From an uncultured Clostridium sp. (lineage in GTDB: Bacteria; Bacillota; Clostridia; TANB77; CAG-508), in assembly GCA_946500615.1 (NCBI GenBank), contig CAMMWP010000019.1, positions 1 to 35,630 on the forward strand: DNA of 35,630 nt, in the 5' to 3' direction. Each line of letters begins with the position of its first letter. Positions within the stretch are counted from its first letter, which is position 1. Of the stretch, positions 23,973-31,233 are shown one piece after another. Both the position numbers and the translations under genes were made by a program. The notes below the pieces were generated by a model that made no database searches, was not told the DNA's origin, and saw only the letters and a list, made by a program, of their open reading frames with translations.

Positions 23973-24467
23973 ATGCAAATAAATATAGGTTGTTTTTATT
24001 TTATAAAAGATGTATTTTTCAAAATTATAGATGACCCAGAATTGATGCAGAATAAAGAAAACGGAAATAAAAGACCATGTTATTATTGTTTTAGAAGTAA
24101 AAAATATAATGATATTATATGGTTTATTCCTGTTAGTACCAAAATAGAAAAATACCAAAAAATTTATAACAAAAAAATACAAAAGCAAATAATATTAGGA
24201 AAAAGACCTTCAATCGATACAATTGTTTTTGGAGATGTTGCTAATACATATAGTGCTTTTTTAATACAAAATATGTTTCCTGTAACAAAGGAATATGTAA
24301 AAAGTCAATATACAAAGAATAAAGTAGCTATAAGATTGTCAAATAAATTGCAAACAGAAATAATTTATAAAGCGAATAAAGTATTGAACTTATATATGCA
24401 TGGAATGAAGAATATTATTTTTCCAGATATTGATAGAATATTAGAGCAACTATTACAAAATAAGTAA
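23973..24467 (+). CDS. cptN: Type III toxin-antitoxin endoribonuclease (CptN/ToxN-AbiQ family)
   Basis: About 164 residues. Family pattern: INIGCFYFIKDVFFKIIDDPEL at the start, NKRPCYYCF, IIWFIPVSTKIEKYQKIY (the WxxPxSxKxEKY block), IQNMFPVTKEYV, and a C-terminal helix. Such proteins are sequence-specific endoribonucleases that stop growth or abort phage infection unless bound by their repeat RNA, which lies directly upstream here. Start choice: AAAGGAG (23958-23964) is only 2 nt from the ATG at 23967 but 8 nt from the ATG at 23973, giving MQINIGCFYF. The CptN subgroup assignment is by recall of Clostridia sequences (Eubacterium rectale and Ruminococcus torques types). Catalytic residues not assigned. 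Confidence 0.87.
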   Translation: MQINIGCFYFIKDVFFKIIDDPELMQNKENGNKRPCYYCFRSKKYNDIIWFIPVSTKIEKYQKIYNKKIQKQIILGKRPSIDTIVFGDVANTYSAFLIQNMFPVTKEYVKSQYTKNKVAIRLSNKLQTEIIYKANKVLNLYMHGMKNIIFPDIDRILEQLLQNK

Positions 24468-24529
24468 AATTATGAGTATATTTAAAATATCATAATATAT
24501 CATTAAAATGATCACGACAGATTACAAAT

Positions 24530-24558
24530 TTGTCTGTAAATCAAAAATATGGTATAAT
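24530..24558 (+). promoter_or_regulatory. Promoter of the exported protein gene
   Basis: TTGTCT (24530-24535), 17-nt spacer, TATAAT (24553-24558). ACAGA (about 24517) and TCTGT (about 24533) form an inverted repeat across the -35 that could be an operator. Confidence 0.65.
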
Positions 24559-24610
24559 ATATATATGAGTTAAGAGATTACAAGACACATAAGAAAAGGA
24601 GGGGGTGCTT

Positions 24611-25303
24611 ATGAAAAAAGTATTAAAAGTCATAGGAATCATTATGGCAATATTAATAATTGCAGTAGCAATATATTATGTAGCAATACATTTTGATGGA
24701 TTTTTAAATAAAAATAATCCAATGACAAGAAGTGAAGTAATTGAATTATTAGAAAAAGGAAAAGAATACCCAAATTATTATTATGCATCAGAATCTAGAT
24801 GGATTTTTGGAAGCTTGAATGAAACCAAAACAGAAACTTACATAAAAGACAATATTGAAAAAGTGGTTGTTGATGGAAAGATTCATAGTTGGTCAAATTA
24901 TAATACAGGAGAGTATATTGGTATAACAGAAGAGTTAAATGGAAAGAAACATGCAAATGTGAGCAATTTAGATAATTTTGAAATCAACAGAGAAGGACAA
25001 AGGGGATTTGATTATTCATTAATTTCAAATGAAGAAGTATTTAATACAGAATTTAAATATTTAGGAGAAAAACAAATAGAGGGAAGAGATACCATACTAG
25101 TAAAAGTATGGAATAGAGATTGGTTTGAAATAGACTCTACGAAATTTTATATTGATAAAGAAACAGGATTAATTATCAGAAGAGTTGATTATAGTGCATT
25201 AGGATTTATAAAAATAGACTGTGATAGAAATGTAAAAATGAATGTTGTTACAGATGAGAATATTCAAAGACCAGATTTAGAAGGATATGAAATGCTTCAA
25301 TAA
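24611..25303 (+). CDS. Exported/anchored protein of unknown function
   Basis: 230 residues: N-terminal TM or uncleaved signal anchor (about 5-27; no lipobox cysteine), then a soluble extracytoplasmic domain with many beta strands. Late segments such as ILVKVWN and TKFYIDKETGLIIRRVDYS look like the strands of LolA/RsiV-type carrier folds, where a residue pattern of hydrolysed precursor-to-product conversion is read from the curvature of the sheet; this is an impression, not an identification. Start choice: AAAGGAGGGGG ends before ATG 24611; a GTG at 24605 lies within the binding site. Own promoter and terminator. Confidence 0.75.
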   Translation: MKKVLKVIGIIMAILIIAVAIYYVAIHFDGFLNKNNPMTRSEVIELLEKGKEYPNYYYASESRWIFGSLNETKTETYIKDNIEKVVVDGKIHSWSNYNTGEYIGITEELNGKKHANVSNLDNFEINREGQRGFDYSLISNEEVFNTEFKYLGEKQIEGRDTILVKVWNRDWFEIDSTKFYIDKETGLIIRRVDYSALGFIKIDCDRNVKMNVVTDENIQRPDLEGYEMLQ

Positions 25304-25321
25304 TAAGAATATAAATAGAAG

Positions 25322-25358
25322 GAGAGAGATTTAGATTAAAAACGAAATCTTTCTTTTT
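25322..25358 (+). terminator. Terminator after the exported protein gene
   Basis: GAGAGATTT (25324-25332) pairs with AAATCTTTC (25345-25353), one G-U, followed by TTTTT. Confidence 0.75.
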
Positions 25359-25391
25359 CTTATGATTTTTTATAAAAAACAGCAATAACAT

Positions 25392-25420
25392 TTGACATTT
25401 TATCATATCTATATTAATCT
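25392..25420 (+). promoter_or_regulatory. Promoter of the acyl-CoA synthetase gene
   Basis: TTGACA (25392-25397), 17-nt spacer, TAATCT (25415-25420), 61 nt before the start codon. Confidence 0.55.
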
Positions 25421-25481
25421 AGTATAGGCAAGAAAAATATGAACATAATCAAAAGAAGCAAAAATACGGAGGAAATAAAAA

Positions 25482-27188
25482 ATGGCAAAAAAAGTGTTAA
25501 AAGTAACAGATTTAAAAGAGATGTTAAATAAAACCAGAGACTTATATGGAGAAAAACCAGGATATAAAATAAAAACAGGAAAAGGAACATACAAAATTTT
25601 TACACATAATGAAATAAGAGACATGATAAATTACTTAGGAACCGCACTAATCAATCTAGGACTAAAAAATAAGAGAATTGCAGTCATTGGGGAAAATCGA
25701 TATGAATGGGAACTTGCCTATTTATCAGTTGCATGTGGTGTAGGAATAGTGGTTCCAATGGATAAATCATTGCCAGCAAATGAACTAGAAGAAGTCATTG
25801 AAAGATCAGAAGTAGAAGCCATAATTTATTCTAGAAAATATGAAGAAACAATCAAAAAGATAAAATATAGTGAAAAAAACAAGTTAAAACATTTGATTTC
25901 CATGGATGCAGATATTCATGATGAAGGGATATATTCTGAAAAAGAATTAATAGAAAAAGGAAAAGAACTAGTAGATGCTGGAAATAGAGAATATATAGAT
26001 GTAAAAATTAATCCAGAAGAAATGCGAATTATGTTATTTACTTCAGGAACAACTTCAAAATCAAAAGTTGTAGCATTATCTCATAAAAACTTAATTTCAA
26101 ATGTAATGGATTTTGCATCTGTCGTAGATGTAGACTCAAGTGATAGAATGTTATCATTTTTACCATTACATCATGTATATGAGTGTACAGTAGGTATGCT
26201 AGTTTCGTTATATGTAGGAGCAGAGAGGTCTTTTTGTGATGGAATTAGACACATTGTAGAGAACTTAAACGAATATAAAATCTCATACGCAGCATTTGTT
26301 CCAGCTATTTATGAAATTATGTATAAAAATATATGGAAAATGCTCGAAAAAAAGGGAAAAGTAGAAGAGACCAAAGAATTGATGCAAAAATATAAAAATA
26401 AATCAATGCAAGAAAAAAAGGAAGTTTTCCAAGACATTCATAATATGTATGGAGGCCATATAAAATTATTCATTAGTGGAGCAGCAGCCTTAGATAAAGA
26501 AGTAATTGAAACTTTTAGAAATTGGGGAATCAATCTATGTCAAGCATATGGCTTAACAGAAACTTCTCCTATTATAGGAATAGAAACAAATGAACATTTT
26601 AGAACAGGCTCTATTGGAAGACCAATTCCTCATGTTCAAGCAAGAATTGATGAAGCAGATGAAGAAGGCGTAGGTGAACTTGTTGTAAAAGGACCAAATG
26701 TTATGCTTGGATATTATAACAATAAAAAAGCAACACAAGAGGTTATGGAAGATGGTTGGTTCCATACAGGAGATTTAGCTAGAATAGATGAAGATGGATA
26801 TATTTTTATATGTGGAAGAAAGAAAAGTGTGATTGTTTTAAAAAATGGTAAAAACATATATCCAGAGGAAATGGAAGGGTTAGTTAATAAAATAGAAGGT
26901 GTTAAAGAATCATTTATATTTGGAAAACAACAAACAGATGATAAAGAAAATATAAAAATACATGTAAAAATTATATTTGACAAAGAAATCATGAAAGAAG
27001 CCTATAAAGTAGAAAGCGAAGAAGATATTTATAGAGTTTTAACAGAGAAAATTAAGGAAGTAAATAGTGTTATGCCAAAATATAAAGCAATCAGAGGAAT
27101 CCTTATTTCAGAAGAACCATTGATAAAAACAACCACAAATAAAATAAAAAGACCAGCAAATTTAGAAATAATAGAAAAAGAGCTTTAA
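25482..27188 (+). CDS. Long-chain acyl-CoA synthetase (AMP-binding family)
   Basis: Adenylates a fatty acid and transfers it to CoA, feeding lipid synthesis or turnover. 568 residues. Motifs: FTSGTTSKSK (186-195), the AMP-binding P-loop with SKSK in place of the usual GxPK; FLPLHHVYE; AYGLTETSP (adenine-binding loop); GWFHTGDLARIDEDGYIFICGRKKSVI (hinge region); and a C-terminal TTTNKIKRP that supplies the expected catalytic lysine. No TM helix. The helical insert between about 285 and 315 is typical of the long-chain (FACS) group. ATG 25482 follows ACGGAGG. Monocistronic, with a promoter and terminator. The acyl chain length cannot be read from sequence. Confidence 0.92.
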   Translation: MAKKVLKVTDLKEMLNKTRDLYGEKPGYKIKTGKGTYKIFTHNEIRDMINYLGTALINLGLKNKRIAVIGENRYEWELAYLSVACGVGIVVPMDKSLPANELEEVIERSEVEAIIYSRKYEETIKKIKYSEKNKLKHLISMDADIHDEGIYSEKELIEKGKELVDAGNREYIDVKINPEEMRIMLFTSGTTSKSKVVALSHKNLISNVMDFASVVDVDSSDRMLSFLPLHHVYECTVGMLVSLYVGAERSFCDGIRHIVENLNEYKISYAAFVPAIYEIMYKNIWKMLEKKGKVEETKELMQKYKNKSMQEKKEVFQDIHNMYGGHIKLFISGAAALDKEVIETFRNWGINLCQAYGLTETSPIIGIETNEHFRTGSIGRPIPHVQARIDEADEEGVGELVVKGPNVMLGYYNNKKATQEVMEDGWFHTGDLARIDEDGYIFICGRKKSVIVLKNGKNIYPEEMEGLVNKIEGVKESFIFGKQQTDDKENIKIHVKIIFDKEIMKEAYKVESEEDIYRVLTEKIKEVNSVMPKYKAIRGILISEEPLIKTTTNKIKRPANLEIIEKEL

Positions 27189-27194
27189 TTTAGA

Positions 27195-27230
27195 AAATTG
27201 GTTTGTTAAAAATAGCAAATCAATTTTTTT
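27195..27230 (+). terminator. Terminator of the acyl-CoA synthetase gene
   Basis: AAATTGGTTTG (27195-27205) pairs with CAAATCAATTT (27216-27226), one G-U, followed by a T-tract. Confidence 0.88.
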
Positions 27231-27409
27231 GTAAAATTTATAAATCAAAGTGCAATGTTTTATAGAAAAATATATATCAATTTGGTACAATGGTGTTAAT
27301 CATAAGAAATGTTCGTTACAGTTGACAAAATTTCAAAGGGAAATTGGTGGTATGCAACTAAAATTTACAGTATAATTTTGATAAAGAAAATAAAAAGGAG
27401 GAAGCAAAC

Positions 27410-28138
27410 ATGACTTTAGGAGAAAGATTATTTCAATATAGAAATCGTATTAATATGAGTCAAGAACAATTAGCAGAAAAAATAGGAGTCACAAGACAGA
27501 CCATATCAAAGTGGGAAACAGACCAAAGTGTACCAGACTTTAATAAAATAGAACCATTATGTGATATATTTGAAATTACCCCAGATGAATTAATTAAAGG
27601 AGAAGGTGCAGGACACAAAACAGAAGAAAAAGGAAAGAGAGAATCAGAAGATCAATATAATGAAAAAAGAAATAAAAGAAAAGCAATCATTCTAAGTATT
27701 AGTATCTTTTTGTATTGTATTGCTACATTTAGCTTACCATATATGACAGAAAGTTTACAATATGAAGATGCACATGCAATTATGATTTGGGCAACATTAT
27801 GTACAATTGCAACTGTTATGTTAGTGTATTTTTTCATAGCATATCCTAAAAAAGAAAAGAAAATAGATAAGGGAATAAAAGGAGACATAGAAGAGATTAA
27901 TGAAACCATAGAAGAAATTGAAGAACTAGAAGAAAATATAAAAGAAGTAAATGGAAGAAATAAGACAGAAGCAATTATCATAGAAATGATTGCTATGCTT
28001 TTTCTTATTATTTATTTAGTGGTTAGTTTTATAACCATGGCATGGCATGTTACTTGGATTTTGTGGTTAGTATTTGCCCTTGTAGAATTAATCGTAAAAT
28101 TGATTTTTGATTTGAAAGGAGAAAAAAATGAAAAATAA
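27410..28138 (+). CDS. XRE-family HTH regulator with a membrane domain
   Basis: 242 residues: an XRE/Cro HTH at 1-65 (MSQEQLAEKIGVTRQTISKW with a canonical recognition helix), an acidic linker, then about four TM helices (about 82-102, 122-143, 186-206, 208-233) with a glutamate-rich stretch (about 155-178) between the pairs. A DNA-binding protein tied to the membrane can sense envelope state directly. AAAAAGGAGG precedes ATG 27410; TATAAT at 27371-27376 is a likely -10 without a clear -35. Its end overlaps the next gene by 11 bp, so the two are translationally coupled. Confidence 0.88.
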   Translation: MTLGERLFQYRNRINMSQEQLAEKIGVTRQTISKWETDQSVPDFNKIEPLCDIFEITPDELIKGEGAGHKTEEKGKRESEDQYNEKRNKRKAIILSISIFLYCIATFSLPYMTESLQYEDAHAIMIWATLCTIATVMLVYFFIAYPKKEKKIDKGIKGDIEEINETIEEIEELEENIKEVNGRNKTEAIIIEMIAMLFLIIYLVVSFITMAWHVTWILWLVFALVELIVKLIFDLKGEKNEK

Positions 28139-29126
28139 AGGGGTAAAAGTTATACTTATAATCATATTGGCTTTGATAATTATAGCATTAGTAAATGTTA
28201 TGATTTATGAAATAATCCATAAAGATAATCAGGTAAAACTTTCATTTATCGCATTTGGAGATCATACGGAAAAAATATTTGAAAAAGAATATCAACCAGA
28301 AGAAGTAGATAATATTAATGTAGATGTCTCTTCATCAAACGTAAAAATTGAAAAAGTAGATACAGATAAAGTAAAAGTAATAGCCTATGGAGATAAAGAT
28401 GAAAAAGTAAAAGAAGAAATCAATGAAAAAGAACTTTCTATAACAAAAGAAAAGACAAAAATCTTTATGATAGCCATGTTTTATTGGTGTCATGAAGAAA
28501 TTGTGATACAAGTTCCAAATGATTATGAAGCAACATTCAAAGTACATACAGCTAGTGGAGATATTTGTGCAACAAACTTAGAAAATCATACTATTGATTT
28601 TGAATCAACATCGGGAAAGATAGAATGTGGAAATATCCATAAGGGAACTTTAAAAAGTACATCTGGTAATGTCCGTGTTGGAAATGGAAATGAAGTTACA
28701 TTACAAGCAACTTCTGGTAAGTTACAAGCAGGTAATTTTGATAAATTGTCAGCAAAAACATCTTCTGGAAGTGTAGAAGTTGGAACAATAGAAGAAGGCA
28801 CAATCCATACAACATCAGGAAAAATCATGATGGAATCAGCAAAAAGAATACAAGCAGAAACATCATCTGGTGGAATAAAGATTAATAAAATAGAAGAATA
28901 TTGTCAGTTGCAAACAAATTCTGGAAGCATAGCGGTAAATAATTTAAATATAATTGAGAATTCTTCTATTAATACAAAATCAGGAAATGTCACAATAAAA
29001 GAAAAGAATGATATATATGTAGAAATAAGTACAAAATCTGGGAATTCAAACATAAAAAATAATAATAGAAAATCAGATATCATATTAAACATAAATACAA
29101 CATCTGGAAATATTTATGTGGATTAA
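28128..29126 (+). CDS. Membrane-anchored beta-helix protein (DUF4097-like)
   Basis: 332 residues: one N-terminal TM helix (about 7-28), an extracytoplasmic domain with an N-terminal beta part, then about eleven repeats of a T/S-x-SG-x-(I/V/L) unit (TASGDI, STSGKI, STSGNV, ATSGKL and so on) spaced by 16-25 residues, which is the pattern of DUF4097 right-handed beta-helix proteins. Family members are found next to HTH and LiaFSR-type envelope-stress regulators; biochemical role unknown. ATG 28128 follows GAAAGGAG inside the end of the regulator gene (11-bp overlap). The likely job is a surface sensor or effector for the upstream regulator. Confidence 0.88.
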   Translation: MKNKGVKVILIIILALIIIALVNVMIYEIIHKDNQVKLSFIAFGDHTEKIFEKEYQPEEVDNINVDVSSSNVKIEKVDTDKVKVIAYGDKDEKVKEEINEKELSITKEKTKIFMIAMFYWCHEEIVIQVPNDYEATFKVHTASGDICATNLENHTIDFESTSGKIECGNIHKGTLKSTSGNVRVGNGNEVTLQATSGKLQAGNFDKLSAKTSSGSVEVGTIEEGTIHTTSGKIMMESAKRIQAETSSGGIKINKIEEYCQLQTNSGSIAVNNLNIIENSSINTKSGNVTIKEKNDIYVEISTKSGNSNIKNNNRKSDIILNINTTSGNIYVD

Positions 29127-29146
29127 GTATATAAGGGGGAAGTCGT

Positions 29147-29362
29147 ATGAATATTAGTAAGTGGAAAATATTTCAAGTTATTCAATTCATATTATTTATG
29201 GGTGTTAGTATATTTTTATTTGTTAGAACTGTTGATGGAAGTGGAACAGCAAACACGTTAAATGTGAAATTGATTAGTTTTGGCGTATGGTTTGGATTTT
29301 ATATTCTGGTATTAGCCATAGAATTTGGAATCTATAAGGTTATGAAAAAATCAAAAAAATAA
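29147..29362 (+). CDS. Small two-TM protein
   Basis: 71 residues, TM helices at about 7-26 and 43-64, basic ends (MNISKWK..., KKSKK). Family not recognised. ATG 29147 follows AAGGGGGAAG and lies 20 nt after the DUF4097-like gene, so it is the third gene of that operon and probably a partner of its membrane proteins. Confidence 0.75.
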   Translation: MNISKWKIFQVIQFILFMGVSIFLFVRTVDGSGTANTLNVKLISFGVWFGFYILVLAIEFGIYKVMKKSKK

Positions 29363-29366
29363 AAAG

Positions 29367-29457
29367 AATTTTACTACGTAAAATTGGCACACGAACAATG
29401 ACGCGAGCTTTAAGATGTCATAAACAGAAAAGATGTTAAAAAAGCTCGCTATTGTTT
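29367..29457 (+). other. Structured two-hairpin motif, copy C (upstream of sdpR)
   Basis: Hairpin 1: AATTTTAC-tac-GTAAAATT (29367-29385). After GGCACAC the bulged hairpin follows: GAACAAT (29393-29399) pairs with ATTGTTT (29451-29457); 3-nt bulge GAC (29400-29402) on the 5' side versus one T on the 3' side; GCGAGCTTT (29403-29411) pairs with AAAGCTCGC (29441-29449). Stem bases differ from copy B while the architecture and the linker GTAAAATTGGCACA are kept. It ends 8 nt before the first SdpR operator. Confidence 0.6.
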
Positions 29458-29464
29458 ACAAACT

Positions 29465-29484
29465 ATTTAGACAAATATCTAAAT
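29465..29484. promoter_or_regulatory. Putative SdpR operator 1
   Basis: TTTAGACAAATATCTAAA (29466-29483), an imperfect dyad just upstream of the sdpR -35. It differs from operator 2 at one base. Confidence 0.7.
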
Positions 29485-29489
29485 ATCTA

Positions 29490-29518
29490 TTGACATTATA
29501 AAAACAGAAGAGTAAAAT
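29490..29518 (+). promoter_or_regulatory. Promoter of the sdpR operon
   Basis: TTGACA (29490-29495), 17-nt spacer, TAAAAT (29513-29518), enclosed by two near-identical 18-bp dyads. This is the arrangement expected for strong autorepression. Confidence 0.8.
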
Positions 29519-29520
29519 CT

Positions 29521-29540
29521 ATTTAGATAAATATCTAAAC
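29521..29540. promoter_or_regulatory. Putative SdpR operator 2
   Basis: TTTAGATAAATATCTAAA (29522-29539), a near-perfect dyad just downstream of the -10, over the transcription start. Centre-to-centre distance from operator 1 is 56 bp. Confidence 0.75.
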
Positions 29541-29558
29541 AGGTTAGGAGAGATAAAA

Positions 29559-29858
29559 TTGGGAATGTCAGAAACATTAAAAGCTATATCAGATCCTGTT
29601 AGAAGAAATATATTGGAAATGCTAAGAAAAGGGAAAATGACAGCAGGAGAAATAGCTGAAAAATTTAATATAACAAATGCATCTGTTTCTTACCACTTAT
29701 CTTATTTGAAAAAGGCAGATTTGATAAAAGAAGAAAAATATAAAAATTATATTTATTATGAATTAAATACATCTGTCTTTGAAGAAATATTAGTATGGAT
29801 TTACCAGTTTGCTAATGAAAATAATAAGAAAGGGGATGAGAAACATGAACAAGATTGA
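29559..29858 (+). CDS. sdpR: ArsR/SdpR-family autorepressor
   Basis: 99 residues, winged HTH: LKAISDPVRRNILEMLRKGKMTAGEIAEKFNITNASVSYHLSYLKKADLI is typical of ArsR/SdpR. No metal-binding cysteines (ELCVCDL absent), which favours SdpR over a metal sensor. Start choice: TTAGGAGAG is 8 nt before the TTG at 29559 and 14 nt before the ATG at 29565, so TTG is favoured. The two dyads around its promoter are its likely binding sites. In Bacillus subtilis SdpI captures SdpR at the membrane when toxin SdpC is present, relieving repression; the sdpI-like gene follows here with a 14-bp overlap. Confidence 0.9.
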   Translation: MGMSETLKAISDPVRRNILEMLRKGKMTAGEIAEKFNITNASVSYHLSYLKKADLIKEEKYKNYIYYELNTSVFEEILVWIYQFANENNKKGDEKHEQD

Positions 29859-30474
29859 TGTTAAAATATTAATAACAACTGTTTTGATTTGTCTTATACC
29901 AATACTAGTTGGAATGATGGTTTATGATACATTGCCAGAGCAAATGGCAATTCATTTTGGGATGAATAATCAGCCCGATAGTTATGCTTCTAAAGAATTT
30001 GCAGTATTTGGAATTCCTAGTATTTTAATAGCATTTCAAATATTTTGCTGTATAGGTAATGATTTAATAGAAAATAAAAAGCAAAATCGAAAATTGGTAA
30101 TAATATATAAATGGATTATTCCAGTAATAGGAATCATGGTATATTTATCAATCATTGGTTATGGAGCGGGAATAAAAATAAACATGCAAATGGTAGCATG
30201 TATAGCGGTAGGAATTGTATTTACTATTGTGGGGAATTATTTACCTAAAGCAGAGCCAAATAGATTTGAAAGAAAAAATATGGATAGAGAAGTATGGAAA
30301 AAATATAATAGGCCAATAGGATATAGTTTTGTCATAATAGGATTATTATTTATCATATCTGCTTTTTTGGATGCAATCTTTTCTTTGATAGTATTAGGAG
30401 CTGTTGTGGTTTTGGCAATAGTTATCACAATTAGTTATATATATTTGGTTTATAAAAATAAAAACAATATTTAA
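29845..30474 (+). CDS. sdpI: SdpI-family immunity/signal membrane protein
   Basis: 209 residues, about six TM helices (about 8-27, 50-70, 88-107, 115-133, 160-178, 184-204). N-terminal DTLPEQMAIHFGMNNQPDSYASKE is the DUF1648 signature; the later NRFERKNMDREVWKKYNRPIGYSF with a following TM pair is typical of SdpI. In the B. subtilis system it gives immunity to SdpC and recruits SdpR. No sdpC toxin gene is seen in the window, so it may protect against toxins of neighbours. Start ATG 29845 is favoured by GAAAGGGGATGAG; it overlaps sdpR by 14 bp. Confidence 0.9.
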   Translation: MNKIDVKILITTVLICLIPILVGMMVYDTLPEQMAIHFGMNNQPDSYASKEFAVFGIPSILIAFQIFCCIGNDLIENKKQNRKLVIIYKWIIPVIGIMVYLSIIGYGAGIKINMQMVACIAVGIVFTIVGNYLPKAEPNRFERKNMDREVWKKYNRPIGYSFVIIGLLFIISAFLDAIFSLIVLGAVVVLAIVITISYIYLVYKNKNNI

Positions 30475-30489
30475 AAAGGAGGAAAAATC

Positions 30490-31212
30490 ATGATTGAAGT
30501 GAAAAATGTTTCAAAATCTTATGTAAAAGGAAAAAAGTCTGTGGAGAATTTAAATCTTGAAATCAAAAATGGAGAAATATTTGGATTTTTAGGTCCTAAT
30601 GGAGCAGGAAAAACAACCACCATAAGAATGATAACTGGTATTTTAAATATGGATGAAGGAGATATTTTAATAGATGGTAAAAGTATTAGAAAAGAGCCAT
30701 TAGAAGCAAAAAAGAATTTTGGGTTTGTTCCAGACAGCCCAGATATGTTTTTACAATTAAAAGGAATAGAATACCTAATGTTCATGGCAGATGTGTATGA
30801 TGTACCTCAAGATAAAAGAAAAGACAAAATAGAAGAACTTACTAAAAAATTTGAGATATATGAACAACTAAACAATCAAATACAAAGTTATTCACATGGT
30901 ATGAGGCAAAAAATTGTTATATGTGGTGCATTACTTTCAGAACCAAAAAACTGGATATTAGATGAGCCAATGACAGGATTAGATCCAAAATCTTCTTTTG
31001 ATTTGAAAGAAATGATGAGAGAACATACCAAATTAGGAAAAACTGTATTTTTCTCTACACATATCCTAGAAGTGGCTGAAAAGTTATGTGATAGAGTGGG
31101 AATTATTAATAAAGGAAAACTCGTATTTGTAGGAACATTTGATGAAATGAAGGAAAAATTTAAAGAAGAAGCATCTTTAGAGGAATTGTTCTTAGAAATT
31201 ACAGAAAAATAA
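30490..31212 (+). CDS. ABC transporter ATP-binding protein
   Basis: 240 residues, complete nucleotide-binding domain: Walker A GPNGAGKTT (35-43), Q-loop region (FGFVPDSPDMF), signature SHGMRQK in place of LSGGQ, Walker B WILDEPMTGLDP, and switch His in STHILE. A C-terminal VGTFDEMKEKFKEEASLEELFLEITEK tail is typical of exporters of the drug/bacteriocin type. It starts 15 nt after sdpI with AAAAGGAGG, so it belongs to the sdpRI operon. With the following permease it would make an efflux system for membrane-active peptides, but that permease is frameshifted. Confidence 0.93.
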   Translation: MIEVKNVSKSYVKGKKSVENLNLEIKNGEIFGFLGPNGAGKTTTIRMITGILNMDEGDILIDGKSIRKEPLEAKKNFGFVPDSPDMFLQLKGIEYLMFMADVYDVPQDKRKDKIEELTKKFEIYEQLNNQIQSYSHGMRQKIVICGALLSEPKNWILDEPMTGLDPKSSFDLKEMMREHTKLGKTVFFSTHILEVAEKLCDRVGIINKGKLVFVGTFDEMKEKFKEEASLEELFLEITEK

Positions 31213-31233
31213 CAAGGAAAGGAAGAATTTTAT

